Below are positions 42,933-51,662 of a stretch of 64,000 nt of DNA, piece by piece; the stretch's first letter is position 1; every line of letters starts with the position of its first letter. A program made the position numbers and the translations under genes. The notes below the pieces were generated by a model that saw only the letters and a list, made by a program, of their open reading frames with translations, made no database searches and was not told the DNA's origin. Source of the stretch: Bacteroidales bacterium UBA6248 (lineage in GTDB: Bacteria > Bacteroidota > Bacteroidia > Bacteroidales > Lentimicrobiaceae). Where the stretch lies: NCBI GenBank assembly GCA_002441345.1, contig DJVU01000085.1, positions 53,844-117,843 of the forward strand. Direction: 5' to 3'.

Positions 42933-43716
42933 TCGCAAAATCAACTATCTGAGGATATCGGTTACCGACCGCTGCAACCTCCGTTGTGTTTATTGTATGC
43001 CCGAAGACGGTATACGCATGCTCAGTCACAGCGAGATTCTTTCTTTTGAGGAGATTGCGGGAATTGTGCGTGCCGGTGTTGCGATGGGCATCGACAAGGT
43101 GCGGCTTACCGGAGGCGAACCACTGGTACGGAAAGGAATTGTTAATCTTGTGGAAATGCTTTCGTCCATAGATGGCATCCATGACCTTTCCATGACCACC
43201 AATGGCATACTTCTCGGACAATATGCCGGGGCATTAAAGAAGGCCGGATTGATGCGGGTGAACGTTAGCCTTGACACACTTGACGAAAACAAATATCGCC
43301 TCCTGACGCGCGGAGGCTCTCTTGCGAAAGCACTGGAAGGCATTCAGGCTGCCGCGAAAGCGGGGCTTGAGCCGGTAAAAATAAACTGTGTGGTCAAGGT
43401 GTCATCGGACGAACCCGATGCTCTGATTGTTTCGGAATATTGCAGGAAAAACGGTCTGGATGTACGGTTTATTCACCAGATGAACCTTTCGGAAGGGCAT
43501 TTCAGCATTGTGGAAGGCGGAGAGGGGGGCGACTGTGCTCGTTGTAACAGGCTCCGGCTCACGGCCAGCGGAAAGATAATGCCTTGTCTTTTCAGCGAGC
43601 GGGAGTACGATGTGCGGCTTCTGGGTGCGGAGGAAGCTTTCAGACTGGCATTGCGGAATAAGCCATCGTGCGGCAGCATGAATCTGAAAGGTGAATTTTA
43701 CAATATAGGGGGATAA
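42916..43716 (+). CDS. moaA: Short GTP 3',8-cyclase (MoaA)
   Basis: Radical-SAM enzyme for the first step of molybdopterin synthesis. The 266-residue protein is about 60 shorter than typical MoaA (about 329). The N-terminal cluster is CNLRCVYC in LRISVTDRCNLRC; the SAM-binding region has KVRLTGGEPLVRKG. The C-terminal substrate-side cluster is CARCNRLRLTASGKIMPC (Cx2Cx13C). The missing part lies between RFIHQMNLSEGH and that cluster, and the far end is also short although it ends YNIGG. GTP-contacting arginines (VRF, NRLRL) are kept. The ATG is 17 nt inside moeA; an upstream TTG is not needed. Confidence 0.88.
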   Translation: MFDCYNRKINYLRISVTDRCNLRCVYCMPEDGIRMLSHSEILSFEEIAGIVRAGVAMGIDKVRLTGGEPLVRKGIVNLVEMLSSIDGIHDLSMTTNGILLGQYAGALKKAGLMRVNVSLDTLDENKYRLLTRGGSLAKALEGIQAAAKAGLEPVKINCVVKVSSDEPDALIVSEYCRKNGLDVRFIHQMNLSEGHFSIVEGGEGGDCARCNRLRLTASGKIMPCLFSEREYDVRLLGAEEAFRLALRNKPSCGSMNLKGEFYNIGG

Positions 43717-43780
43717 AACCTCAGGCAGCAGTGCGATAAATTATTACCGGCATCGTTCACACAACATCACAAAAAAACAA

Positions 43781-44233
43781 ATGGGCACATTTTCACATAC
43801 CGACAATAAAGGCAAGGCCAACATGGTGGATATCAGCGCCAAACCCTTGCAGGTACGAACTGCATCGGCTTCAGGATTTATTCATCTGACGGAGCAAACC
43901 CTGGATCTCATTCGTGAAAACGAAATGAAAAAGGGCGATGTGCTTACCGTTGCCGAGATTGCAGGAATACAGTCAGCAAAGGAGACCAGCCGGCTGATAC
44001 CGCTTTGCCACCCCCTTCAGCTGACTCGTGTGGAAGTAAAAACCAGCCTGGTGGCAACAGGTGTTGAAGTTACTTCAACGGCACGCTGTGTGGGTCAGAC
44101 CGGAGTTGAGATGGAGGCTTTGACTGCTGTAAGCGTGGCATTGCTGACAATCTATGATATGTGCAAGGCAGTAGATAAATCGATGAAAATCGGCGACATT
44201 CATCTGATTGAAAAAACAAAGACAGAAGTATAA
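43781..44233 (+). CDS. moaC: Cyclic pyranopterin monophosphate synthase
   Basis: Converts the MoaA product to cyclic pyranopterin monophosphate. The 150-residue protein has the usual length. Active-site segments: MVDISAK at the start, IPLCHPLQLTRVEV (about 68-81) and GVEMEALTAVSVALLTIYDMCKAVDK (about 107-132). It is 64 nt after moaA. Its TAA is followed after one base by the ATG of the membrane-protein gene. Confidence 0.97.
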   Translation: MGTFSHTDNKGKANMVDISAKPLQVRTASASGFIHLTEQTLDLIRENEMKKGDVLTVAEIAGIQSAKETSRLIPLCHPLQLTRVEVKTSLVATGVEVTSTARCVGQTGVEMEALTAVSVALLTIYDMCKAVDKSMKIGDIHLIEKTKTEV

Positions 44234-44234
44234 T

Positions 44235-44708
44235 ATGGCACCAAATCCCGGATGGTTTAAACCAGCCGTCCCAAAGCGCATGTTGTTTTTTGCCGCGGCA
44301 TCGGTATGGGCTTTTGCTGCATACAGGGTATTCCTGCTGGCGCTCAGGTACATCCCGGAAGGGCCTTTACCTGTATGGGTAATTACAGTGCTGGGGTTAG
44401 CCGGAATAGCCGTTTTTTTTAACCTGGTATTTTTACGGGTAAGCCGGAAATATATTCGTAGAATAGCCGAAATGGAACAAAAAAATCCCTGTTTCTTTGC
44501 TTTTTTCGGATGGAAAAGCTATTTACTGATAGCCTTTATGGCCGGAATGGGAATTGTTTTTGCACAATACGATGTGATACCCTTGTTTTTACAAGGCATT
44601 TTCTATATTTCATTAAGCGGCTCTCTGCTTCTGTCGGCACTGATGTTTATCAATGCCGGGGTGTTGTACAGGGAAGTAAATCCTGAAAATACAAATCCGG
44701 AACTGTAA
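44235..44708 (+). CDS. Membrane protein in the Mo-cofactor operon, unrecognised
   Basis: A 157-residue protein with four predicted transmembrane helices (about 18-36, 46-66, 94-113, 117-141) and charged loops. No family was recognised. The loops show no Cys or His pairs that would suggest metal binding. It starts one base after the moaC stop and is followed 20 nt later by the MOSC-MogA gene, so it is embedded in the operon. It could be a transporter accessory or an insert unrelated to cofactor synthesis. The frame begins further upstream inside moaC, but ATG 44235 is the clean start. Confidence 0.7.
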   Translation: MAPNPGWFKPAVPKRMLFFAAASVWAFAAYRVFLLALRYIPEGPLPVWVITVLGLAGIAVFFNLVFLRVSRKYIRRIAEMEQKNPCFFAFFGWKSYLLIAFMAGMGIVFAQYDVIPLFLQGIFYISLSGSLLLSALMFINAGVLYREVNPENTNPEL

Positions 44709-44728
44709 CCGGTAAATAACAACTTATT

Positions 44729-45652
44729 ATGGAAATTAAGGTGATTTCGGTAAATATTTCCGAAAAAAAGGGAACGATAAAGGTACCTGTCCAGGAGATA
44801 AATCTGACCTCAACGGGTGTAGAGGGCGATGCACATTCCGGCAGATGGCACCGTCAGGTCAGCCTGCTGGGAACCGAGAGTTTCCGGAAATTTGAAAAAC
44901 TTGCCGGCAGACCTCTTCAATACGGTGAGTTTGCTGAGAACATCACCACGGAAGGCATTATCCTGTATGAAACCCATCCGCTTGACCGGTTTGTGATTGG
45001 CGAGGCTCTGCTGGAGGTAACGCAGATAGGCAAGAAATGCCATGGCGACAGCTGTGCCATCTACCGTGAAGTAGGCAATTGCGTGATGCCGAAAGAAGGT
45101 ATTTTCTGCAGAGTACTAAAGCCTGGAAAAGTAAAAGCCGGCGATGCGATTATTTATCAACCGAAAGAGTTCAGGATAAAAGTGATTACGCTCAGCGACC
45201 GGGCTGCTGCCGGTGAATACGAAGACCGGAGCGGGCCCCGTATCGAGACACTTATGGCAGAATATTTCGGGCAATCCGGATGGAAGGCTGAAATTGAACG
45301 GGTTGTAATTCCCGATGATACGGATCTGCTGAGGCACACCATCAGCAGCTCGGGCGATTGCGATGTCATCATCACCACCGGAGGAACGGGAATAGGTCCG
45401 CGCGATATAACGGTGGATGTGGTCAGACCACTGCTCGACAAAGAAATACCCGGAATCATGGAGCTGATCAGGGTAAAATACGGGGCTGAAAAGCCCAATG
45501 CACTCGTAAGCCGGAGTGTAGCCGGAGTTATTGGGACAACGCTGGTTTATACCTTGCCGGGAAGTGTAAAGGCCGTTGATGAATATATGGCAGAGATCGT
45601 AAAGACGCTGCGTCATTCTTTTTATATGCTGAACGGACTGGATTTACATTAA
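44729..45652 (+). CDS. MOSC domain fused to MogA/MoaB domain
   Basis: A 307-residue fusion. Residues 1-145 are a MOSC domain (beta-rich, with YGEFAENITTEGI at about 65-77 and the conserved Cys, C104 in GKKCHGDSC). Such domains handle sulfur or bind the Mo cofactor. Residues 147-307 are a MoaB/MogA molybdopterin adenylyltransferase: KVITLSDRAAAGEYEDRSGP, the MPT-binding TTGGTGIGPRD (216-226) and YTLPGSVKAVDEY. The fusion supplies the MogA step missing elsewhere in this operon; MoeA then inserts Mo. Last gene of the run before a 42-nt gap. Confidence 0.94.
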   Translation: MEIKVISVNISEKKGTIKVPVQEINLTSTGVEGDAHSGRWHRQVSLLGTESFRKFEKLAGRPLQYGEFAENITTEGIILYETHPLDRFVIGEALLEVTQIGKKCHGDSCAIYREVGNCVMPKEGIFCRVLKPGKVKAGDAIIYQPKEFRIKVITLSDRAAAGEYEDRSGPRIETLMAEYFGQSGWKAEIERVVIPDDTDLLRHTISSSGDCDVIITTGGTGIGPRDITVDVVRPLLDKEIPGIMELIRVKYGAEKPNALVSRSVAGVIGTTLVYTLPGSVKAVDEYMAEIVKTLRHSFYMLNGLDLH

Positions 45653-45694
45653 TAGGGACTGCGTAATAATTATTAATCTAAACGGAGGCATATT

Positions 45695-46255
45695 ATGCTT
45701 TTACCCAGAAATGAAGCGCTGGAATTGTTGAGGAAATACATAAAAAATGAGCGGATGATTGCCCATTCCCTGGCTTCGGAAGCAGTGATGCGGGCACTGG
45801 CGTTACGACTGGGGCGTAATCCGGAAAAATGGGCTCAGGCAGGCCTTCTGCACGACCTGGATGTTGAAATCACCAATGCCGATCCGGCAGTGCATGCGCT
45901 GGAAACAGCGCGTATCCTTGGCGGGATGGGGCTGGATGCGGACGTGGTGGATGCCATCCGCATGCACAATGAAATGGCTACCGGGCTGGATCGTGAAACC
46001 GAGTTTCAGCATGCATTGGCTGCAGGTGAAACCATCACAGGGCTTATTACAGCAACGGCAATGGTTTATCCAGACAAAAAAGTAGCATCGGTAAAGCCTA
46101 AATCGGTAGTAAAACGAATGAAAGAAAAAGCATTTGCTGCTTCGGTAAGGCGTGAGGTAATACTGGAGTGCGAAAAAATCGGCATTTCGCTTGACGAATT
46201 TGCAGCCCTGAGCATTGCTGCCATGACGGGCATTGCAGACGAGATCGGATTATAG
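45695..46255 (+). CDS. HD-domain (HDIG-type) phosphohydrolase
   Basis: A 186-residue cytosolic protein with an HD metal site: H24 in MIAHSLASEAVM, H53/D54 in LLHDLDVEI, H91 in IRMHNEM and a further Asp. Such short HDIG proteins hydrolyse nucleotides or phosphate esters; the substrate is unknown. A rare Shine-Dalgarno CGGAGG precedes the ATG by 8 nt. It has the same direction as the Mo-cofactor operon 42 nt upstream and may be its last gene, but AT-rich TAATAATTATTA between them could mark separate control. It converges on zupT with 8 nt between stops. Confidence 0.87.
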   Translation: MLLPRNEALELLRKYIKNERMIAHSLASEAVMRALALRLGRNPEKWAQAGLLHDLDVEITNADPAVHALETARILGGMGLDADVVDAIRMHNEMATGLDRETEFQHALAAGETITGLITATAMVYPDKKVASVKPKSVVKRMKEKAFAASVRREVILECEKIGISLDEFAALSIAAMTGIADEIGL

Positions 46256-46263
46256 GACCGGAT

Positions 46264-47091
46264 TCAGGAGAATAACAAAAGGCTGACTGCCATAACAGCC
46301 ATACCGGCAATCAGTCCGTAAATGGTAAGGTGATGTTCCCCGTATTGTTCTGCAGTCGGGAGGAGTTCATCGAGCGAGATAAATACCATGATTCCTGCAA
46401 CGATGCCGAAAATAATTCCGAACGTCATTCCGTTGAAGAACGGAAGGAGGAAGAAAAATCCAAACAGAGCCCCTACCGGTTCTGCCAGTCCGGATAAAAA
46501 AGAGAGAAAGAACGCCTTGCGCCTGTTTTCGGTTGAATAAAACACCGGTATTGAGACGGCAATTCCTTCCGGGATGTTATGAATAGCGACGGCGATTGCC
46601 ACACTTATCCCAAGAGCAGGATCTTCAAGAGCTGAGAAAAAAGTTGCAAGACCTTCCGGAAAATTATGAATGGCTATGGCCAGGGCTGAAAAAAGTCCCA
46701 TTCGGTACAGAGCATTTTTGTCACGTACCGAATGCTGAACGTTGCTGATATCGGTAATGCTCACCTGTTCGTGCGGGTTTTGACCGGTTGGGACCAGCTT
46801 GTCGATGATGGCAGAAATAAAAATCCCGGCAAAAAAAGCTGCAACGGCGTATGTATAGCCCATTCTTTCACCGACTTCAGCAACCAGGCTCTCCTTTGCT
46901 TTTGGGAAGATTTCAATCATCGAAACGTAAATCATGACTCCGGCGGAGAAGCCCAAAGCGGTTGAAAGCAGGCGGGTGTTTGTTTTTCGTGCAAAGAATG
47001 CCACGGCAGCGCCAATACCGGTCGACAATCCGGCCAGCAGGGTTAGCCCGAACGCAAACAATATAACTGACAGGGGGATATCGCCGTTCAT
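46264..47091 (-). CDS. zupT: ZIP-family metal transporter (ZupT-like)
   Basis: A 275-residue inner-membrane transporter for divalent metals such as zinc. Eight hydrophobic segments are visible. The signature metal-binding helices are IAIHNFPEGLATFFSAL and VAIAVAIHNIPEGIAVSIPVF (two HN-x-PEG motifs, helices 4 and 5). A His/Gln-containing loop separates helices 3 and 4. A consensus promoter lies directly upstream. No Zur-like regulator gene is adjacent. Confidence 0.93.
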   Translation of the reverse strand: MNGDIPLSVILFAFGLTLLAGLSTGIGAAVAFFARKTNTRLLSTALGFSAGVMIYVSMIEIFPKAKESLVAEVGERMGYTYAVAAFFAGIFISAIIDKLVPTGQNPHEQVSITDISNVQHSVRDKNALYRMGLFSALAIAIHNFPEGLATFFSALEDPALGISVAIAVAIHNIPEGIAVSIPVFYSTENRRKAFFLSFLSGLAEPVGALFGFFFLLPFFNGMTFGIIFGIVAGIMVFISLDELLPTAEQYGEHHLTIYGLIAGMAVMAVSLLLFS

Positions 47092-47112
47092 CTTCTAACA
47101 AGGATCCGGATA

Positions 47113-47143
47113 CAAACCTACGGGATTTTTGTCAATTCTCAAA
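47113..47143 (-). promoter_or_regulatory. Consensus Bacteroidota promoter of zupT
   Basis: Minus strand TTTG (47140-47143), N19, TAGGTTTG (47113-47120). Elements and spacing perfect; the start lies about 15 nt ahead of ATG 47091. Confidence 0.65.
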
Positions 47144-47176
47144 CACGGGAACTGTAATCGTGTGCCGGAGGCAGCA

Positions 47177-48661
47177 TCAGTCCAGATCCGGGATTTCGCT
47201 GACATTAAACGTGATTTTACGTTTCTTTACAAAATCGTAAAGGGTAAGCTGCCGCAGCTCATAGAAGCTCGTCCAGTATGATGACAGCTCCCGAATATAA
47301 CCCAGCTGAGCGTTGTCTTTTTCGCTTTGAGCCATGTTCAGGTCAAGGATCCCTATTTTACCGATGAGGTAGCGTTGCTTGGTAACTTCATATCGCTTCA
47401 CAGCTACGGTATCGCTTTTTGCAGCGATGATCAGCTGGCTTCGCTGCATATTGAGTCCCATCACTTTTAGAAATATCTCCTGATCGAAGTCGATCATTCG
47501 CTGCTGGACATCGGTTCGAACAAGTTCGCGGTCTGATTCCGCCATTTTAATTTTTCCACGTGTAAGTCCCCAGTCGAGAATGGGGATTTGCACACCCAGA
47601 ACCAGCCTTTGCTGTTCCTGTGGATTCCGGTAAGCCCCGGGTAAATCGGAAGAGCTTTGTGTAAGTCCGTAAATGGCATAAAGGTTAGCATTAAACCTGT
47701 TTTCGGATTTCTGACGGTTAACGGCGCTTTCGGCTTCAATCAGCTGCCTTTCGAACGCAAGGGCATCCGAGCGGTTTTCACGGGCTTCGGCGATGGCAAT
47801 CTGAGCATCAATCACGGGAGTTTCCGGCGCTGCAGGTTCAACAAGCCTGATGCTGACATCCTCAGGCAGGCGCAGGTATGATTTGAAATCAAACATTTGC
47901 ATTTCTACATTGAAGTTTGCACTTTCTACTCTTGATTGCGAGTTAAGCAGGGCAAGTTCTATCTGAAGCAGCTCATTTTCAGCGATGGTACCTATGTTAT
48001 ACCGTCCTCTGGCGATCTGGTAAAGCGTATCGTTGTTGGCGAGGTTCAACTGCTGAATGCGCAGGTTTATCTGGGCATCGAGAAGGCTGAAGAACAGGTG
48101 TATCGCTTTCAGACTCAGCTGCTCCACTTCTTCCAGGTAGCGGCGTTCGGCTTCATTGTAGCGAAGCGGTTCAATGCGTTTGGCCCACCGGTAGGGGTTG
48201 TAGTTAAACAAGGGTTGCCGGATTCCGATGTTCAGGGGCGACGAGAGGTAGGATTTAACGGTGCTGTCGCTGAACAGATCGAGTCGTTCGAGGTTTGAAT
48301 TCAAAAAGAGCTGTCCGCCTGTAAGCCCCAGGTTTTTGGTAAGTGAGAGACCGGCAGAATAACTTGCCAGGTTACGATCGTAAAAGAAGTCTCCATCGGG
48401 GGTTGAAATTTTTTCAATACTCCGGCTCAGGCTGGGCAGTGTACCGTCGAGTGTGAGTGTGGGCAGAAATCCTGCCTTGTAGTTCCGGTATTGCCAGTAA
48501 CTGCTGCGGTAGCGATGCTGGGCTGTAAGCGCATCGGGTGACTGTTGCCTGGCAATTTCTATTGTTTCATCCAGCGTCAGGTATTGCACCTGCAGCTGTG
48601 CGGAGGCCGTCCACGAAAGTGCAGAAAGAACAGCAAAAAACAAATACCTTAAATACTTCAT
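47177..48661 (-). CDS. TolC-family outer-membrane efflux protein
   Basis: A 494-residue outer-membrane exit duct. The signal peptide is MKYLRYLFFAVLSALSWTASAQ. The body has the two long helical hairpin repeats of TolC (about 30-250 and 260-480), with repeated ESAxxxQ-like helices, for example RFNANLYAIYGLT and YLIGKIGILDLNMAQSEKDNAQL. The frame opens 81 nt earlier (ATG 48742, overlapping the permease stop as ATGAATAG), but ATG 48661 gives a proper signal peptide. Third gene of the efflux operon. Confidence 0.9.
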   Translation of the reverse strand: MKYLRYLFFAVLSALSWTASAQLQVQYLTLDETIEIARQQSPDALTAQHRYRSSYWQYRNYKAGFLPTLTLDGTLPSLSRSIEKISTPDGDFFYDRNLASYSAGLSLTKNLGLTGGQLFLNSNLERLDLFSDSTVKSYLSSPLNIGIRQPLFNYNPYRWAKRIEPLRYNEAERRYLEEVEQLSLKAIHLFFSLLDAQINLRIQQLNLANNDTLYQIARGRYNIGTIAENELLQIELALLNSQSRVESANFNVEMQMFDFKSYLRLPEDVSIRLVEPAAPETPVIDAQIAIAEARENRSDALAFERQLIEAESAVNRQKSENRFNANLYAIYGLTQSSSDLPGAYRNPQEQQRLVLGVQIPILDWGLTRGKIKMAESDRELVRTDVQQRMIDFDQEIFLKVMGLNMQRSQLIIAAKSDTVAVKRYEVTKQRYLIGKIGILDLNMAQSEKDNAQLGYIRELSSYWTSFYELRQLTLYDFVKKRKITFNVSEIPDLD

Positions 48662-48734
48662 GGGATTAAAAGGAATTAAAGCTGCCGTTACAGGCAACGA
48701 TAAAACAGGATAAGAAATGACTTGTACTGCTATG

Positions 48735-50114
48735 CTATTCATACCTTAACGATGTTACCGGATCCTGCATTGCGGCCTTCCTGGCAGGCATATATCCAAA
48801 GATAATTCCAACCGAAGCCGACACTCCAAACGAGATCAGGATAGAGGAAAGTGAGACAATGGTAAGAATTCCGGTGAGCTGCATGATAATCCGGGCAAGT
48901 GCAAGTCCAAGAACGATACCGGTGACGCCTCCGGTCAGGCTTATCAGGGTGGCTTCTGCAAGAAACTGGAAGATCACATCTCTGCGTGTTGCGCCGGTTG
49001 CCATCCGAATCCCGATTTCTTTGGTTCGTTCCATAACGGAAGCCAGCATGATATTCATAATGCCGATGCCTCCGACGATCAGTGAGATGCTGGCTATAGC
49101 GCCAAGAACAATGTTGAAGATATCCTTTGTTCGCTGTTCCTGTTTGAGCAGCAGTTCCGGGACTTTGATTTCAAAATCGTCGACTCCCGAATGCCGGCGG
49201 GTTAGCATCCGCCGGATGACTTCGGTGGTCTGCCCGATAAGTTCCGTTTCTTTAACCTGAACCACGATTTTATCGATCTGGTTCATCCTATCCTCGCTGT
49301 CGCCCGAAGAAGATCTGAATTGCATCATCCCGCCATCCATGGCGACTGTTCCGGTACTTCCTCCGCGGATCATGGCTGTGGTAATCACCGATCGGTCGCG
49401 GTAGCGAAGGAGAAGCGTTTGTATTGGCGCATATACCTGATTATTGTAATCGCTTATGCCCAGGTTTTCGGAAAGATCGGCCGAAACGGCTCTGTTTTGC
49501 AGAACTCCGGTAACTTTCAGCCAGATATTTCCGCTTTTCACATACTCGCCAATGGGGTCGGTATTGGGGAAGAGCCGGGCTTTGAGGGACGCTCCCAGGA
49601 TGCAGACAGCTTTTCCGTTTACCAGCTGCTCTTCGTTGAACATCTCACCGCGTTCGAGTTCCAGGTTAAAAACGTCGAAGAAGGCGGGCGTTACACCGCT
49701 GATTTTGCCAAAGGAGCTGACTCCTCCAGCTATGATGATGGACTCATACACAACTTCGGGGCTTACTTTTTCCACGGATGGAATAATATCGGCAATGCTT
49801 TCGGCATCTGCGACCGACAAACCGGGGGAAAACTTTTTCGTGGTTGTTTTACCCTGCGATTCCTCGCTTGCAGCCTCAAGGCCGTTTTCGATGCGCGGCA
49901 TAATGATGATGTTATTTACTCCCACCAGTTTCATCTGTTCCAGAATTTCCTGACGGGCACCATTGCCGATGGCAAGCATGGCTATAACAGCAGCCACACC
50001 GAAAATAATTCCCAAAGCAGTCAGCATAGACCGGAACTTATTGGCTAGAACCGCTTCCAGGGCGATGTTAAGCAAATACAGTTTCCGTACACTAATGAAT
50101 TTTTTCTTCATCAT
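48735..50114 (-). CDS. MacB-type ABC transporter permease (no ATPase domain)
   Basis: A 459-residue permease with one N-terminal transmembrane helix (about 28-50), a large periplasmic MacB-type domain (about 55-310) and three C-terminal helices of the FtsX fold, with MERTKEIGIRMATGATRRDVIFQFL between them. The family works with an ATPase that is either fused or encoded next door; here neither is present, so a partner must be elsewhere in the genome. Upstream is the adaptor gene, 19 nt away; downstream TolC overlaps or abuts the stop. Confidence 0.9.
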   Translation of the reverse strand: MMKKKFISVRKLYLLNIALEAVLANKFRSMLTALGIIFGVAAVIAMLAIGNGARQEILEQMKLVGVNNIIIMPRIENGLEAASEESQGKTTTKKFSPGLSVADAESIADIIPSVEKVSPEVVYESIIIAGGVSSFGKISGVTPAFFDVFNLELERGEMFNEEQLVNGKAVCILGASLKARLFPNTDPIGEYVKSGNIWLKVTGVLQNRAVSADLSENLGISDYNNQVYAPIQTLLLRYRDRSVITTAMIRGGSTGTVAMDGGMMQFRSSSGDSEDRMNQIDKIVVQVKETELIGQTTEVIRRMLTRRHSGVDDFEIKVPELLLKQEQRTKDIFNIVLGAIASISLIVGGIGIMNIMLASVMERTKEIGIRMATGATRRDVIFQFLAEATLISLTGGVTGIVLGLALARIIMQLTGILTIVSLSSILISFGVSASVGIIFGYMPARKAAMQDPVTSLRYE

Positions 50115-50133
50115 TCCAAATTACTGCAGAGGG

Positions 50134-51381
50134 TCAAATCCTGATTAACTTCCATTTTACAGCATCTTCGGGAGGTGAAAGATAGACTTCATCACCCTCT
50201 TTCAGGCCATCTGTAATGATAATCTGATTCTCGTTTGTCTGCCCTGTTTTTATCTGCTGCCGGGTTTGGTTGGTTCTGTATACGAATGAGACGGAATCGG
50301 TGGTATGAACGCATTCTATGGGCAGGAAAAGCACCTGTGGTATTACGGAGGTGATGATGGTATTTTTGGTTGTCATTGCCGGACGCAGAATTGAATCGAA
50401 TTCATTCACCACGATTTTCACTTCAAACACCTTTGCGTTGGCATTACGCATCTGTTCGCCGATGTTGGCAACCTCGGTAACCTCGCCCGTATAGCTGCGT
50501 TCGGGAAAAGCATCCACGCCGATCTGGACTTTCTGGCCGGGTTTTACCTTACTTATATCGATTTCGTTAACGTAGGTTTTGGATATCATTTCATTCAGGT
50601 TAGGTAGGGTAGCCACCACGTTATCCCAGGAGCTCATGGTAGACCCTATGCCCATTTTGGAACCATCCCAGTTGCGCTTATATATGAGCATTCCCGATTT
50701 TGGTGCGGTAACGGTGAATCCTACCAGCACTTCGCGAATCTGTTCGAGGCGTCTTTTGGCCTGGGTAAAGCTCACTGCCACTTCCTGCATGTTCGCCTGG
50801 TTTTTATCGGCTCTTAGTTTGTAATTTCTGGTAGCCTGCTGGTAAGCACGCTGGGCTTTCTCAAGTTCGATGGCAGCCTGGCGCCGGGTTGCGGGAGGTT
50901 CATAGATCGACTGTTCAACGGTAATCTGGCGTTCTTCCAGAGCATATTTCAGACTGATGAGTTCCTCTCGGGCAGCGCGCATATCGATGGAAGTATCGAG
51001 CGTAGTTTTAATAAACTGCGACTCCAGTTTTTCGAGCTCACTTTCAAGGTCTTTCATCCGGTTCGTGATCTCGGTGCGGTCGAGGGTAGCTACGTATTGT
51101 CCTGAATCGACCAGCGTACCTTCGGGGATGATATCGCTGATTTGCACCTGCCAGATCCGGACTTCCCGTAAACCGGAGGGACCCAGGATATTCTCCGATT
51201 TCCGGGCTTCAAGCTCTCCGCTTGTTGTAACATTAATGCTGAAATCGCCGGATTGTACCTTTGCCGTAATACTTGGTCCCTTTGTGGTTCGGTCGGATGA
51301 ATAATACCAGATAACTGCGATGACAAACAGAAGTGCCGGAAGGGCAAACCATATTTTCCGGCCTGGTTTTGGTAAAGACAT
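50134..51381 (-). CDS. HlyD/MacA-family membrane-fusion adaptor
   Basis: A 415-residue adaptor that bridges the inner-membrane permease and the TolC channel. A membrane anchor (about 11-30) is followed by a biotinyl-lipoyl-like barrel, a coiled-coil hairpin (about 100-220, LESELEKLESQF through AIELEKAQRAYQQATRN), a second barrel half (TVTAPKSGMLIYKRNW), and a beta-barrel with VKPGQKVQIGVDAFPERSYTGEVT. First gene of the three-gene efflux operon. ATG 51381 is supported by a -7 box at 51440-51447; the frame upstream of it is not needed. Confidence 0.92.
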   Translation of the reverse strand: MSLPKPGRKIWFALPALLFVIAVIWYYSSDRTTKGPSITAKVQSGDFSINVTTSGELEARKSENILGPSGLREVRIWQVQISDIIPEGTLVDSGQYVATLDRTEITNRMKDLESELEKLESQFIKTTLDTSIDMRAAREELISLKYALEERQITVEQSIYEPPATRRQAAIELEKAQRAYQQATRNYKLRADKNQANMQEVAVSFTQAKRRLEQIREVLVGFTVTAPKSGMLIYKRNWDGSKMGIGSTMSSWDNVVATLPNLNEMISKTYVNEIDISKVKPGQKVQIGVDAFPERSYTGEVTEVANIGEQMRNANAKVFEVKIVVNEFDSILRPAMTTKNTIITSVIPQVLFLPIECVHTTDSVSFVYRTNQTRQQIKTGQTNENQIIITDGLKEGDEVYLSPPEDAVKWKLIRI

Positions 51382-51439
51382 ATGCAAAAAATTAGATTTT
51401 CTGATGGGTTTCAGATTCACAACAACAATTGACAAACGG

Positions 51440-51447
51440 CAAAATTA
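51440..51447 (-). promoter_or_regulatory. -7 box for the efflux operon
   Basis: TAATTTTG on the minus strand matches TAnnTTTG; no -33 TTG seen. Leader of about 50 nt. Confidence 0.4.
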
Positions 51448-51662
51448 TGTAATTATTGGGGTGTGCATTCATTTCTTTTTGATGCTTTGCAAACAAATTT
51501 TCGGCTTACTCCGATCCATTGGAAAGGAAAAGTCCTGAATCTTTTAAAATAAAATAATTCAGACAGAACCGTGATTTAGCAGCAGTTACGACAAGCAACC
51601 GGCACCGGCGCACCTTTTCGAGGACAATTGGGAGATAATCTGAGGGCCTGGTTCTCCGTTAT

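Noticed and set aside
49320..50048. Long antisense open frame (242 codons) opposite the MacB-type permease
   Set aside because: It is antisense to a gene with clear family motifs, has no recognisable domain or start context, and follows from the codon pattern of the real gene.
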